Source: Snuella lapsa (GTDB lineage: Bacteria > Bacteroidota > Bacteroidia > Flavobacteriales > Flavobacteriaceae). From it: DNA of 64,000 bases. The stretch lies in NCBI RefSeq assembly GCF_039539345.1, contig NZ_BAABCY010000076.1:74833-138832 (forward strand), written 5' to 3'. A program made the position numbers and the translations under genes. Below, piece by piece: positions 9,675-18,209 of the stretch. Every line of letters begins with the position of its first letter. Within the stretch, counting starts at the first letter, position 1. Under the pieces are notes generated by a model. It searched no databases. It worked only from the letters and a program-made list of their open reading frames with translations, and was not told where the DNA came from.

Positions 9675-10169
9675 GTGAGAAGATTAAAAGAACGTTGGGA
9701 GATACATAAAAACTGGCAATTGCTCTTCCCTGTTATTGGGCTTATAGCATTGATTTATTCGGCATATAAATTATCTAGTGTATTTATTGCCCCTGTTTAT
9801 AGTAGTTACATTTACATTTTAACAGTAATTTTATTTTTTGCGCTACTAAAACTGGTGCTTACCATCTTCAACAAACTAGAAAAGAAATGGCAAGTAACGT
9901 ATCGTTGGGAACTTATAACTATTTTTCTAGTCTTTGCCTTTACTGGCTCTTCTTCTGTTTTTGTAAGCCGTCCCATTATAAAATTGGCTGGAATAACAAA
10001 AGACAACTTACCTCTAGCTATTTATTGGGGTCTATATATAGTAATTGGATTTGTTTTTTACCAAATTACTTTGGTATTAATGGGATGGTTATTTGGTCAA
10101 TTTAAGTTCTTTTGGGACTTTGAGAAAAAGATGCTCCGTCGTTTAGGCTTTAAGCGTTTTATTGATTAA
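9675..10169 (+). CDS. DUF6787-like integral membrane protein
   Basis: This is a 164-residue protein with about four hydrophobic spans (around 17-35, 42-60, 75-95 and 115-140) and positively charged ends (RRLKERWEIHKNWQ; KKMLRRLGFKRF). The start is GTG at 9675. The next gene starts on the last base of its stop codon (TAATG), showing translational coupling. The N-terminal KERW-x-[IL]-x-KNWQL pattern recalls the DUF6787 family, often found next to DUF6146 in Flavobacteriaceae; automatic annotation of such proteins as diacylglyceryl transferase is not supported by any visible motif. Function unknown. Confidence 0.65.
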   Translation: MRRLKERWEIHKNWQLLFPVIGLIALIYSAYKLSSVFIAPVYSSYIYILTVILFFALLKLVLTIFNKLEKKWQVTYRWELITIFLVFAFTGSSSVFVSRPIIKLAGITKDNLPLAIYWGLYIVIGFVFYQITLVLMGWLFGQFKFFWDFEKKMLRRLGFKRFID

Positions 10170-10507
10170 TGAAAGAATTAAGAACACATATAGTTTTTAA
10201 ATCTTTTACCTTCTTATTGGCAGTAACTCTGTTGCTTCCAGCTACCATAAAGTTTGCTCATATTTTTTCGCACCACAAGCACGAAGTCTGCTTAGGTGAA
10301 TCTACAACACACCTGCACAAGGTAGATGTAGATTGTGCTTTTTATAAGTTTAAATTAAGCAACAGCTATACTTTTTCGTTATATAGCATTGAGTTGTTTT
10401 CGGTTGAAGAGCCTACTTTAAAAATAGAATCACATTATACTTTTTTAAGTGAATACCAATCAAGGCACACCGCTCTTCGAGGTCCTCCTACAACATTAAT
10501 TTTATAG
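10169..10507 (+). CDS. Small exported or membrane-anchored protein upstream of TonB receptor
   Basis: I do not recognise this 112-residue protein by name. It has one N-terminal hydrophobic segment (FLLAVTLLLPATIKFAHIF), then a short exported part rich in possible metal ligands: HIFSHHKHEVC and THLHKVDVDCAFYKF (five histidines and two cysteines within about 40 residues). The start overlaps the preceding stop by one base. It is followed 123 bases later by a TonB-dependent receptor whose extracellular region is also His/acid-rich. This suggests a metal-related partner, perhaps for zinc, but that is inference from composition and context only. Confidence 0.6.
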   Translation: MKELRTHIVFKSFTFLLAVTLLLPATIKFAHIFSHHKHEVCLGESTTHLHKVDVDCAFYKFKLSNSYTFSLYSIELFSVEEPTLKIESHYTFLSEYQSRHTALRGPPTTLIL

Positions 10508-10630
10508 TGCACCCGCTGAAGAAATAAGAAATCATTCAGCCCTTAAAATCAATTATAAACAGAAATTATAGGTTTTCAATATATGAATGAAATACCTATA
10601 ATTTCCAGTACTTTTTATATAAACAGAAAT

Positions 10631-12865
10631 ATGAAATTAATAATAAATATGCTGCTATGCCTAAGCATAGCTAGTGTACAAGCCCAAAATATACTAGAAG
10701 GAAGCGTGGTCGAGACGACTTCCCAAAAAGGTCTAGCTTTTGTAAATGTTTACCTCCCTGATTTAGAAAAAGGGACTTATACAGACGAAGACGGTTCTTT
10801 CAACATAAGTGGTCTGCCCTCAGGCAACTACACCTTGATTGTTTCTGCCTTAGGATACGAAACCTTTTCTTTAAGAACGACAATACCTTCAAATGCCCCC
10901 CTTACCATATCATTAACACCTTCTGCCATAGAAATTGAAAGTGTTATTATTTCTACACCATTTCACAAACTACAAAGTGAAAATGTTATGAAAGTGGAAC
11001 AGGCAAACGTAAGTGATCTAAAATCTAATGGCGCTATAACCCTTGCAGATGGTATCAGCAATATTGCTGGGGTAGAAAGCATTTCTACTGGCTTAAGTAT
11101 TGGAAAACCTGTAATTAGGGGACTTAGTTCTAATAGAGTTTTAGTATACACGCAAGGTGTTCGATTGGAAAACCAACAATTTGGAGATGAACACGGATTA
11201 GGAGTTAACGATGCGGGCATAGAAAGTGTAGAAGTTATAAAAGGGCCTGCTTCACTACTCTACGGTAGTGATGCACTTGGAGGAGTTTTATACTTAAACC
11301 CCGAGCGTTTTGCTCAACAAAACACCAATTCGGGCGATATTAATGCCAATTATATTAGTAATACAAATGGTTACTCTACGAGTGCAGGTTATAAGCAATC
11401 CAACGATCATTTTAAATTTCTATTTAGAGGAAGTCTTGCTGAGCATTCCGATTACAAAACCAAATCATACCGTGTTACCAATACCCGATTTAGAGAGCAA
11501 GACTTTAAGGCTGGATTAGGCTACCAGTCTAAAGGGTTTAAAACAGAATTTCGATATAATGTCAATAATTTAAAACCAGGTATCCCAGAAGGCATAGGTG
11601 AGCAATCCACCAACAAGTCACCACTATTACCCTTCCAAGAGGTAACAAATCATGTATTTAGTTCTAAAACTAAACTCTTTTTTAATACTTCAAGCTTAAA
11701 TATTAACTTAGGCTATATATATAATGATCGTAAAGAGTTTGAAGAGCACCATCACGACGAACACGAAGAAGACCATGAGGAAGAAGATCATGAGGAAGAA
11801 CTCCATGATGACGATATTCTGGAAGCTGCTTTACACATGAAACTAAAAACCATAAATTATGATGTTAAATACAACTTGCCAAAACTAGGAAAGTTTGAAA
11901 CCATAATAGGCATCCAGGGTATGAACCAGGTAAATACAAATTATGGAGAAGAAACCCTAATTCCCAATGCGATAACTAATGATATTGGGATTTTAGGAAC
12001 ATCCCATATTCATTTTAAAAATGCAGATATTCAATTAGGTGCTCGTTTCGACCATAGGAATATAGAAATCAATAACACACTGAATAGAAACTATAATAGT
12101 TTTAACGGTGCCATAGGATTTAAAACAAATATTACCCAAAATATTACTAGTAGAATTAATCTAGCCAGTGGTTTTAGGGCTCCAAATTTGTCTGAATTAG
12201 CTTCTGACGGCACACATGAAGGTGCCAACCGCTATGAAATTGGAAATAGCAATTTAAAAAATGAGCAAAACTTTCAAACGGATGTTTCATTAGAATACAA
12301 AAGTCAACATCTAGAATTTTTTGTTAACGGATTTTACAATACAGTAAATAATTATATATTCCTTGCTCCCAACGGAACAGAAATAGACAATACTCCTGTT
12401 TTTACGTACTCCCAAGAAGATGCTAAACTTTACGGTGGGGAATTTGGATTTCATTTACATCCTCACCCTCTAGATTGGTTACACTTTGAAACAAGTTTTG
12501 AAACGGTTACCGGAAAACAAACCAATGGTTTATATCTACCTTTAATTCCAGCCAATAGCTTAAATAATATGGTTAAAGTAGAACTAAATAACAAGTGGTT
12601 ACACAAAGGCTACGTCTTTGTTAAGCTTAAATCTGTATTTGAACAGAATAAGGTCGGTGATTTTGAGGATAACACCCCTGGTTATAACTTACTAAATGCT
12701 GGTTTAGGAGGATCCTTTATGTGTTTAAAACGTGAATTAACTGTAATGTTAACAGGTAACAACCTTGCCAACAAAACATACATAAGTCATTTATCTCGCT
12801 TAAAAACTGATGGTATCTTTAATATGGGAAGAAACATCAATATAGGTATAACCTACAAACTGTAA
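10631..12865 (+). CDS. TonB-dependent receptor with His/acid-rich loop (likely metal uptake)
   Basis: This is a 744-residue outer-membrane receptor. The ATG at 10631 gives a clean signal peptide (MKLIINMLLCLSIASVQAQ) and is preferred over an in-frame ATG 48 bases upstream. After the signal comes a carboxypeptidase-like regulatory beta-sandwich (about 22-100), then the plug domain (around GKPVIRGLSSNRVLVYTQG and VEVIKGPASLLYGSDALGG), then a beta-barrel ending in GITYKL with a C-terminal hydrophobic residue. At about residues 373-397 lies a stretch dominated by H, D and E (EEHHHDEHEEDHEEEDHEEE), a likely extracellular metal-capture loop. No SusD partner is adjacent, arguing against a glycan importer. 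The operon with the small His-containing protein supports metal uptake, with zinc the best guess. A terminator follows. Confidence 0.88.
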   Translation: MKLIINMLLCLSIASVQAQNILEGSVVETTSQKGLAFVNVYLPDLEKGTYTDEDGSFNISGLPSGNYTLIVSALGYETFSLRTTIPSNAPLTISLTPSAIEIESVIISTPFHKLQSENVMKVEQANVSDLKSNGAITLADGISNIAGVESISTGLSIGKPVIRGLSSNRVLVYTQGVRLENQQFGDEHGLGVNDAGIESVEVIKGPASLLYGSDALGGVLYLNPERFAQQNTNSGDINANYISNTNGYSTSAGYKQSNDHFKFLFRGSLAEHSDYKTKSYRVTNTRFREQDFKAGLGYQSKGFKTEFRYNVNNLKPGIPEGIGEQSTNKSPLLPFQEVTNHVFSSKTKLFFNTSSLNINLGYIYNDRKEFEEHHHDEHEEDHEEEDHEEELHDDDILEAALHMKLKTINYDVKYNLPKLGKFETIIGIQGMNQVNTNYGEETLIPNAITNDIGILGTSHIHFKNADIQLGARFDHRNIEINNTLNRNYNSFNGAIGFKTNITQNITSRINLASGFRAPNLSELASDGTHEGANRYEIGNSNLKNEQNFQTDVSLEYKSQHLEFFVNGFYNTVNNYIFLAPNGTEIDNTPVFTYSQEDAKLYGGEFGFHLHPHPLDWLHFETSFETVTGKQTNGLYLPLIPANSLNNMVKVELNNKWLHKGYVFVKLKSVFEQNKVGDFEDNTPGYNLLNAGLGGSFMCLKRELTVMLTGNNLANKTYISHLSRLKTDGIFNMGRNINIGITYKL

Positions 12866-12890
12866 AAGCAACGTAAAGAGAAGATTGTTT

Positions 12891-12925
12891 GGTTGCGTAT
12901 GGAGTCATCATACGCAACCTTTTTA
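12891..12925 (+). terminator. Intrinsic terminator after TonB receptor
   Basis: An 11-bp perfect stem (GGTTGCGTATG, 12891-12901, with CATACGCAACC, 12909-12919), a 7-base loop and a following T run lie 25 bases after the receptor stop. Confidence 0.9.
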
Positions 12926-12942
12926 TTTACAAATGGCTCTCG

Positions 12943-13221
12943 TTAGCTATTTTCTGCTATGGATTTAGCATTAAAGACATAAACATACAACCACATTAAC
13001 GTAAAGGTTGGCACAACATCTACACCTGGCATTAGCTCTTCTACAAAAGAAACAACTGCTGCTATTTTCCCTGCTCTGCCCTTATAGAGCTTAGTCATTA
13101 GCCAAGCCGATACCGGAGCCCAAACTACATCTGAAAATTCTCCAACTCCTGGAATTAAAAAGGATACATATCCTATTGCATCCAAAAAAAGACAAAGCAC
13201 TAACTTTTTATACTTGTTCAT
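12943..13221 (-). CDS. Small conserved membrane protein of unknown function
   Basis: This 92-residue protein has two or three hydrophobic segments (KLVLCLFLDAIGYVSFLIPG, a central SAWLMTKLYKG region, and TFTLMWLYVYVF near the C-terminus) and Gly/Pro-containing turns (LIPGVGEFSD, ELMPGVDVVPT). I cannot name a family. It follows folE on the same strand with a gap of about 43 bases, so the two may be co-transcribed. Regular codon use and membrane topology make it a believable gene. Confidence 0.65.
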   Translation of the reverse strand: MNKYKKLVLCLFLDAIGYVSFLIPGVGEFSDVVWAPVSAWLMTKLYKGRAGKIAAVVSFVEELMPGVDVVPTFTLMWLYVYVFNAKSIAENS

Positions 13222-13264
13222 AGAATAGCCAATTGTAAAATCATTATGAATACTATAGGACTAT

Positions 13265-13852
13265 TTACTTTCCTATCAACTTTAGAAACTCGTTTCTTGT
13301 TTCAATTTTTTCAAATTGTCCTCTAAATCCCGAGGTGGTCGTTACCGAATTTTGCTTTTGTACACCACGCATCATCATGCACATGTGGTAAGCTTCAATT
13401 ACAACAGCAACACCTTGAGGCTTTAAGGTATCGTTTATACAGTCTAACACACCTTCTGTAAGACGTTCCTGAACTTGCAATCGCCTTGCAAAAATATCGA
13501 CCACCCTAGGCAGTTTGCTTAACCCAACTATATTTCCATTAGGTATATATGCAATATGTGCTTTACCAAAGAACGGGAGCATATGGTGCTCACAAAGCGA
13601 GTACAGCTCTATATCCTTAACAATTACCATTTCATTATAAGACTCTTTAAACATAGCGCTTTTAAGTACCTCAACGGGGTCTTGATGATATCCTTGGGTT
13701 AAAAACAACATAGCCTTTGCTGCCCGCTCAGGTGTTTTTAATAATCCATCCCGAGTCGTATCTTCTCCCAATTCTTCAATAATACTCTTATAGCGGTTTT
13801 TAACATCGTCCGTAACCTGAATATTGTATTCTTCTAACTTTTTATATGGCAT
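13265..13852 (-). CDS. folE: GTP cyclohydrolase I
   Basis: This 195-residue enzyme converts GTP to dihydroneopterin triphosphate, the first step of folate (pterin) biosynthesis, in the cytoplasm. The zinc ligands are visible as Cys87 and His90 (SLCEHHMLP) and Cys158 (HMCMMMRG). GLSKLPRVVDIFARRLQVQERLT and the C-terminal TTTSGFRG segment are family hallmarks. Length is normal. It is transcribed toward the small membrane protein and away from the CBM9/DUF5916 gene. Confidence 0.97.
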   Translation of the reverse strand: MPYKKLEEYNIQVTDDVKNRYKSIIEELGEDTTRDGLLKTPERAAKAMLFLTQGYHQDPVEVLKSAMFKESYNEMVIVKDIELYSLCEHHMLPFFGKAHIAYIPNGNIVGLSKLPRVVDIFARRLQVQERLTEGVLDCINDTLKPQGVAVVIEAYHMCMMMRGVQKQNSVTTTSGFRGQFEKIETRNEFLKLIGK

Positions 13853-14205
13853 CTAACTTAAATTTATAGTTATAAAAATAATCAAAAATTATTAGTCTAC
13901 TTTCCGTTTTAAACTTGTAAAACGTTAACATTTTAAAAGTTATTTCAACATATAGCTATGAAAACTAAAAATGATATGTATTCGTTTTACAAAAATATTA
14001 TAAGGTTATATTTATGCTTATTAAACAAAAACATATTGTATCTTCCAAAAACATATAGGTAATCTTATAAATGTTAACACATATCCAACATACTATGAGC
14101 TTACTCTTTTAAAATATAAAAAAGCTTAAACTATTGTAAACTAACACAAATGCTTTCTCCTTTATATAAAACTGATTTTTTCATATTAACTCTAACTTAA
14201 ACCAA
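13853..14205. other. AT-rich intergenic region
   Basis: These 353 bases lie between divergent folE and the DUF5916 gene and must carry both promoters. The region is very AT-rich, with several poly-A/T stretches. I see no hairpin, RNA gene or convincing -33/-7 pair in it. Confidence 0.5.
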
Positions 14206-16641
14206 GTGAAAAAACTCATTTTCTTTATTTCAATATTCAACATGTTTTTAACATTTGCTCAAGAAAAGAAAGAGTTAATTGTTTTTAGAACCGATATAGC
14301 CCCAAAAATTGACGGCATTCTTGATGATATGGCTTGGAAAAATGCCAACGAAGCTACTAATTTTATACAATTTCAGCCAGATATGGGAATCAATGAAAAG
14401 GCACATCAAAAAAATGAAATTAAGATGACCTATGATGATGATGCCATTTATATTTCTGCCTACTTACAAGATGCCCCCAATAACATTATGAAACAGCTTA
14501 CAAGTAGGGATGATTTTGGTCAGTCTGATTATTTTGGAGTCACCCTCAACCCTAATAATGATTCACAAAACGACACTAAGTTTATTGTGTTTAGCTCTGG
14601 TGTCCAAGCAGATGCCATAGCTACTACTGGAGGCAAAGATGATTTTGAGTGGAACGCTGTATGGAAAAGTGCTGTAACTATTGCAGAAAATGGTTGGATA
14701 GTTGAAATTAAAATACCGTATGCAGCTTTACGCTTCTCAAATGAAGCCATACAAACCTGGGGTGTAAACTTTCATAGATACTTTAGAAAAACCAAAGCGC
14801 AATATTCATGGAATCCTATAGATACCACCACCGGATACGAAGGACTGTACCACGGTGAAATAAAAGGGATTAAAAACATAAAACCTCCCACACGACTTAG
14901 TTTTAATCCATTCGCCTCTTACCTCGTTAATCATTTTAATAATGAAACCAATAACGATTTCAGTTTAGGTTTGGATGTCAAATATGGCATAAATGAAAAC
15001 TTTACAATTGACGCTACCTTAATTCCCGATTTTAGTCAAGCTGGTTTTGACGATGTGCAGCTTAACTTAGGGCCATTCGAACAGCAGTTCGCCGAACAAC
15101 GCCAGTTTTTTAAGGAAGGTGTTAATCTTTTTTCAAAAGGAGATCTCTTCTACTCCAGGCGTATTGGCAGTAAACCTGTAGCCTATCAAAACGTAAAAAA
15201 TTCTCTTAAAGAGGATGAAATAATCATCAGTGCCTCAGAAAACATAAAAATGTTGAATGCAGTCAAACTATCCGGACGGACAAAAAGCGGGCTAGGCATT
15301 GCTTTTTTTAACGCGTTCACAGAGAAGACCAATGCAGAAATTCAAGATACAATATCTAAAAATAGTAGAATAGAGGTTATTGAACCCTTTGCGAACTATA
15401 ATGTTGTGGTCTTAGATCAACAATTTAACAGAAATTCTTCTGTAAGTATCGTAAATACCAATGTAACTAGAAAAGGAAATTTTAGAGATGCCAATGTTAC
15501 AGCATTACTAACCAATATAAGGAATAAAAAAAATACATTTGGCATAGAGACGCAGTTTAAAATGAGTCGCTTAAGTGATATTGGAGATTCTCAAAATGGT
15601 TATAGTTCCAAGATTGAAATCGGCAAGATTAGTGGTAATTTTCAATATGGAATTGAACACGAACTTGTTAATAGAACATACGATATCAATGACCTGGGAA
15701 TCAATTTCCAAAATAACTATAGCCATTTTACGGGCAAATTTTCATACGAAATATTCAAACCAACCAAAATATTCAATAATTTTAGTATTAATGCTACTTC
15801 AACTTACAAAAGAAGGTATAAGCCCGATACTTATAATGGAAATAATTTTATGGTCGATTTTTTCGCCCAAACGAGAAAACTATTTGCTTTTGGAGCCGAT
15901 ATAAATATTGAAATTGGCAAACAATACGACTATAATGAATCTAGAGAAAACAAAGCTTTTATATACAAAAACCTATTGGAAACAATGTTTTGGATTTCTA
16001 CAAATTATAACAAAACCTTTGCAATTGATAGTCGTATACGATTTGAAACTTTATTTGACCATGAAAGGGATTTTATAGGATATGGTTTTGAAATTAGTCC
16101 AAGGTTACGTTTAAGTGATAAACTTATTTTTACTTACGGTTTTGATTATAATACCAAAGAAGGTGGTCGAGGTTATGTGTCCAAAATAAATGACGATATT
16201 ATTTTTGGTGAATACAATCAAAATTCGATTGAAAACACTATTTCTGGAAAATATCATTTCAACACAAAGCATGGGCTTTCTTTATCGTTTAGAAATTATT
16301 GGAGTACAGCAACCTATGATCCTAGTTTGTTTAGACTTCAAGAAGACGGAACTTTATCTACCAATGATAATTACACTGTAAATGACATTAACGATCCTAA
16401 CAGAAACTTTAATATTTGGAATTTGGATTTAAAATATACTTGGGATTTTGCTCCCGGAAGTCAACTTGTTGCCTTATACAGAAATCAGTTGTTAAGTAAT
16501 ACAACAGCTTCTAAAGATGATTATTTAGTTAGTTTAAAAAACATTTTAAATGAGCCTATGCGGCAAGTTTTCTCCATGCGCTTCGTTTACTATATAAATT
16601 ACAATAACTTTAAGAAATCGTTGCAACACAAAAACAGTTAA
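14206..16641 (+). CDS. Exported CBM9-like / DUF5916 beta-barrel protein
   Basis: This 811-residue exported protein starts at GTG 14206 (signal peptide MKKLIFFISIFNMFLTFAQ). Residues about 30-215 form a CBM9-like beta-sandwich (PKIDGILDDMAWKNA, WIVEIKIPYAALRF). The rest is the DUF5916 region, whose alternating aromatic and polar strands suggest an outer-membrane beta-barrel (QQFAEQRQFFKEGVNLF is a typical stretch). Proteins of this architecture are common in Bacteroidota and have no established biochemical role; many are annotated hydrolase or carbohydrate-binding on weak grounds. It stands alone, followed by a LolD-like ATPase gene on the same strand about 50 bases later. Confidence 0.85.
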   Translation: MKKLIFFISIFNMFLTFAQEKKELIVFRTDIAPKIDGILDDMAWKNANEATNFIQFQPDMGINEKAHQKNEIKMTYDDDAIYISAYLQDAPNNIMKQLTSRDDFGQSDYFGVTLNPNNDSQNDTKFIVFSSGVQADAIATTGGKDDFEWNAVWKSAVTIAENGWIVEIKIPYAALRFSNEAIQTWGVNFHRYFRKTKAQYSWNPIDTTTGYEGLYHGEIKGIKNIKPPTRLSFNPFASYLVNHFNNETNNDFSLGLDVKYGINENFTIDATLIPDFSQAGFDDVQLNLGPFEQQFAEQRQFFKEGVNLFSKGDLFYSRRIGSKPVAYQNVKNSLKEDEIIISASENIKMLNAVKLSGRTKSGLGIAFFNAFTEKTNAEIQDTISKNSRIEVIEPFANYNVVVLDQQFNRNSSVSIVNTNVTRKGNFRDANVTALLTNIRNKKNTFGIETQFKMSRLSDIGDSQNGYSSKIEIGKISGNFQYGIEHELVNRTYDINDLGINFQNNYSHFTGKFSYEIFKPTKIFNNFSINATSTYKRRYKPDTYNGNNFMVDFFAQTRKLFAFGADINIEIGKQYDYNESRENKAFIYKNLLETMFWISTNYNKTFAIDSRIRFETLFDHERDFIGYGFEISPRLRLSDKLIFTYGFDYNTKEGGRGYVSKINDDIIFGEYNQNSIENTISGKYHFNTKHGLSLSFRNYWSTATYDPSLFRLQEDGTLSTNDNYTVNDINDPNRNFNIWNLDLKYTWDFAPGSQLVALYRNQLLSNTTASKDDYLVSLKNILNEPMRQVFSMRFVYYINYNNFKKSLQHKNS

Positions 16642-16693
16642 AGTTTGTACAATAGATCACAAAGTATTACTTTCATTGTTCGAAAAAAAGATA

Positions 16694-17356
16694 ATGATTC
16701 AAGCAAAAAATATTCATAAATATTATAACGATTTACACGTTTTAAGAGGTGTTGACATTCATGTTAAAAAAGGAGAAATCGTTTCGATAGTAGGTGCTTC
16801 TGGAGCAGGAAAAACTACTTTGCTACAAATATTGGGCACTTTAGATAACGCTTCTAAAAAAGAACCTTTTGAGCTAAACATTAACAACTATAGTATAAAT
16901 GATCTCAAAGAAAGGGCTGTCGCTAAATTTAGAAATGAGCATATTGGTTTCATTTTCCAGTTTCACCAATTGCTTCCAGAATTTACGGCTTTAGAAAATG
17001 TATGTCTACCTGCATTCATCAAAGGAACAAAAAAGGCTGATGCCGAAAAAAGAGCAAAAGAATTATTGGATTTCTTAGGTTTATCACACCGCTACCACCA
17101 CAAACCCAATGAATTATCGGGAGGCGAACAACAACGTACTGCTGTTGCAAGAGCACTAATCAATAACCCTGATTTAATTTTTGCTGATGAGCCCTCTGGT
17201 AACCTTGATAGTGAATCGGCCGAAATACTGCATAGCCTCTTTTTTAAACTTCGTGACGAATTTGGGCAGACCTTTGTTATAGTTACGCATAACGAAGAAC
17301 TGGCCAATCTAGCCGATAGAAAGCTTACAATGGTTGACGGTAAAATTATTGATTAA
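16694..17356 (+). CDS. ABC transporter ATP-binding protein, LolD/MacB-like
   Basis: This is a 220-residue cytoplasmic ATPase. The ATG at 16694 is preferred over a TTG 18 bases upstream because MIQAKNIHKYY begins the usual ABC fold. Walker A is GASGAGKTT, the Q-loop lies around FQFHQLLPEFTALENV, the signature is LSGGEQQR, Walker B LIFADEPSGNLD, and the switch His is in VTHNEEL. The FHQLLPEFTALENV and PSGNLDSE segments are typical of the LolD/MacB/FtsE group, which drives lipoprotein release or mechanotransmission. No permease gene is adjacent, so assignment to lipoprotein export (lolD) is likely but not certain. A TIGR02757 gene follows after 2 bases. Confidence 0.85.
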   Translation: MIQAKNIHKYYNDLHVLRGVDIHVKKGEIVSIVGASGAGKTTLLQILGTLDNASKKEPFELNINNYSINDLKERAVAKFRNEHIGFIFQFHQLLPEFTALENVCLPAFIKGTKKADAEKRAKELLDFLGLSHRYHHKPNELSGGEQQRTAVARALINNPDLIFADEPSGNLDSESAEILHSLFFKLRDEFGQTFVIVTHNEELANLADRKLTMVDGKIID

Positions 17357-17358
17357 CT

Positions 17359-18123
17359 TTGATACAAAAGGACCTAAAGGATTTTCTAGATGAGAAAGTA
17401 CTTCAATATAACAATCGAAAGTTTATTGAAAGCGACCCTATTCAAGTACCACACCAATACAGTATAAAAGAAGATATTGAAATTGCTGGTTTTTTAACGT
17501 CAACCATTGCTTGGGGTAACCGTAAGAGTATTATAAAAAATGCTAAGCGTTTAATGAAGTTAATGGACAATGCTCCTTTTGATTTTGTAATGCATCATAA
17601 AGAAACCGACCTGGAACGTCTTTTATCTTTTGTACACAGAACATTTAACGGAGATGACTGTATACAATTCATTACTTCGCTACAACACGTTTATAAAAAT
17701 CATAATGGTTTAGAAGCCGTTTTTGTTAAACATGCAAAAACCAATTCATTGCAAATGGCCATTTCCAAGTTTAAAACTATATTCTTCGAAATTGAACATT
17801 TGCCAAGAACCCAAAAGCATGTTAGTGATCCATTAAAAAATTCGGCAGCAAAACGTATCAACATGTTTTTGCGTTGGATGGTTAGAAATGACCAAACAGG
17901 TGTCGATTTTGGCGTTTGGAATGAACTTTCTCCAAGTCAATTGTCCTGTCCGTTAGACGTACATTCTGGCAATGTGGCAAGAAAGCTTGGTCTACTTACC
18001 AGAAAACAAAATGATGCAAAAGCACTTTTAGAATTAGACACCAGTTTACGTAATCTAGATTCGAAAGACCCTGTTAAATATGATTTTGCCTTGTTTGGTT
18101 TAGGTGTTTTTGAAGGATTTTAA
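17359..18123 (+). CDS. TIGR02757 / DUF2400 family protein
   Basis: This is a 254-residue cytoplasmic protein starting with TTG 2 bases after the ABC ATPase stop, so probably in the same operon. The segments YSIKEDIEIAGFLTSTIAWGNRKSII, FVHRTFNGDDC, KRINMFLRWMVRNDQTGVDFGVW and CPLDVHSGNVARKLGLLTRKQND match the TIGR02757 family as I remember it. Its biochemical activity is not established. No signal peptide or membrane span is visible. The downstream gene has its own 86-base leader. Confidence 0.85.
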   Translation: MIQKDLKDFLDEKVLQYNNRKFIESDPIQVPHQYSIKEDIEIAGFLTSTIAWGNRKSIIKNAKRLMKLMDNAPFDFVMHHKETDLERLLSFVHRTFNGDDCIQFITSLQHVYKNHNGLEAVFVKHAKTNSLQMAISKFKTIFFEIEHLPRTQKHVSDPLKNSAAKRINMFLRWMVRNDQTGVDFGVWNELSPSQLSCPLDVHSGNVARKLGLLTRKQNDAKALLELDTSLRNLDSKDPVKYDFALFGLGVFEGF

Positions 18124-18209
18124 AGAGTGTTAACGTATGTTAATTCTTTTACGCCACAAACTCAAAATAGTAAATTAGTCCGTTAAAAACTAATTTTATA
18201 CCATTATCA

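Noticed and set aside
11748..11820. Repeat array encoding the His/Asp/Glu-rich run, as a possible microsatellite
   Set aside because: The codons vary (CAC/CAT, GAA/GAG/GAC) and do not form a clean tandem repeat, so it is protein-level composition, not a DNA repeat.
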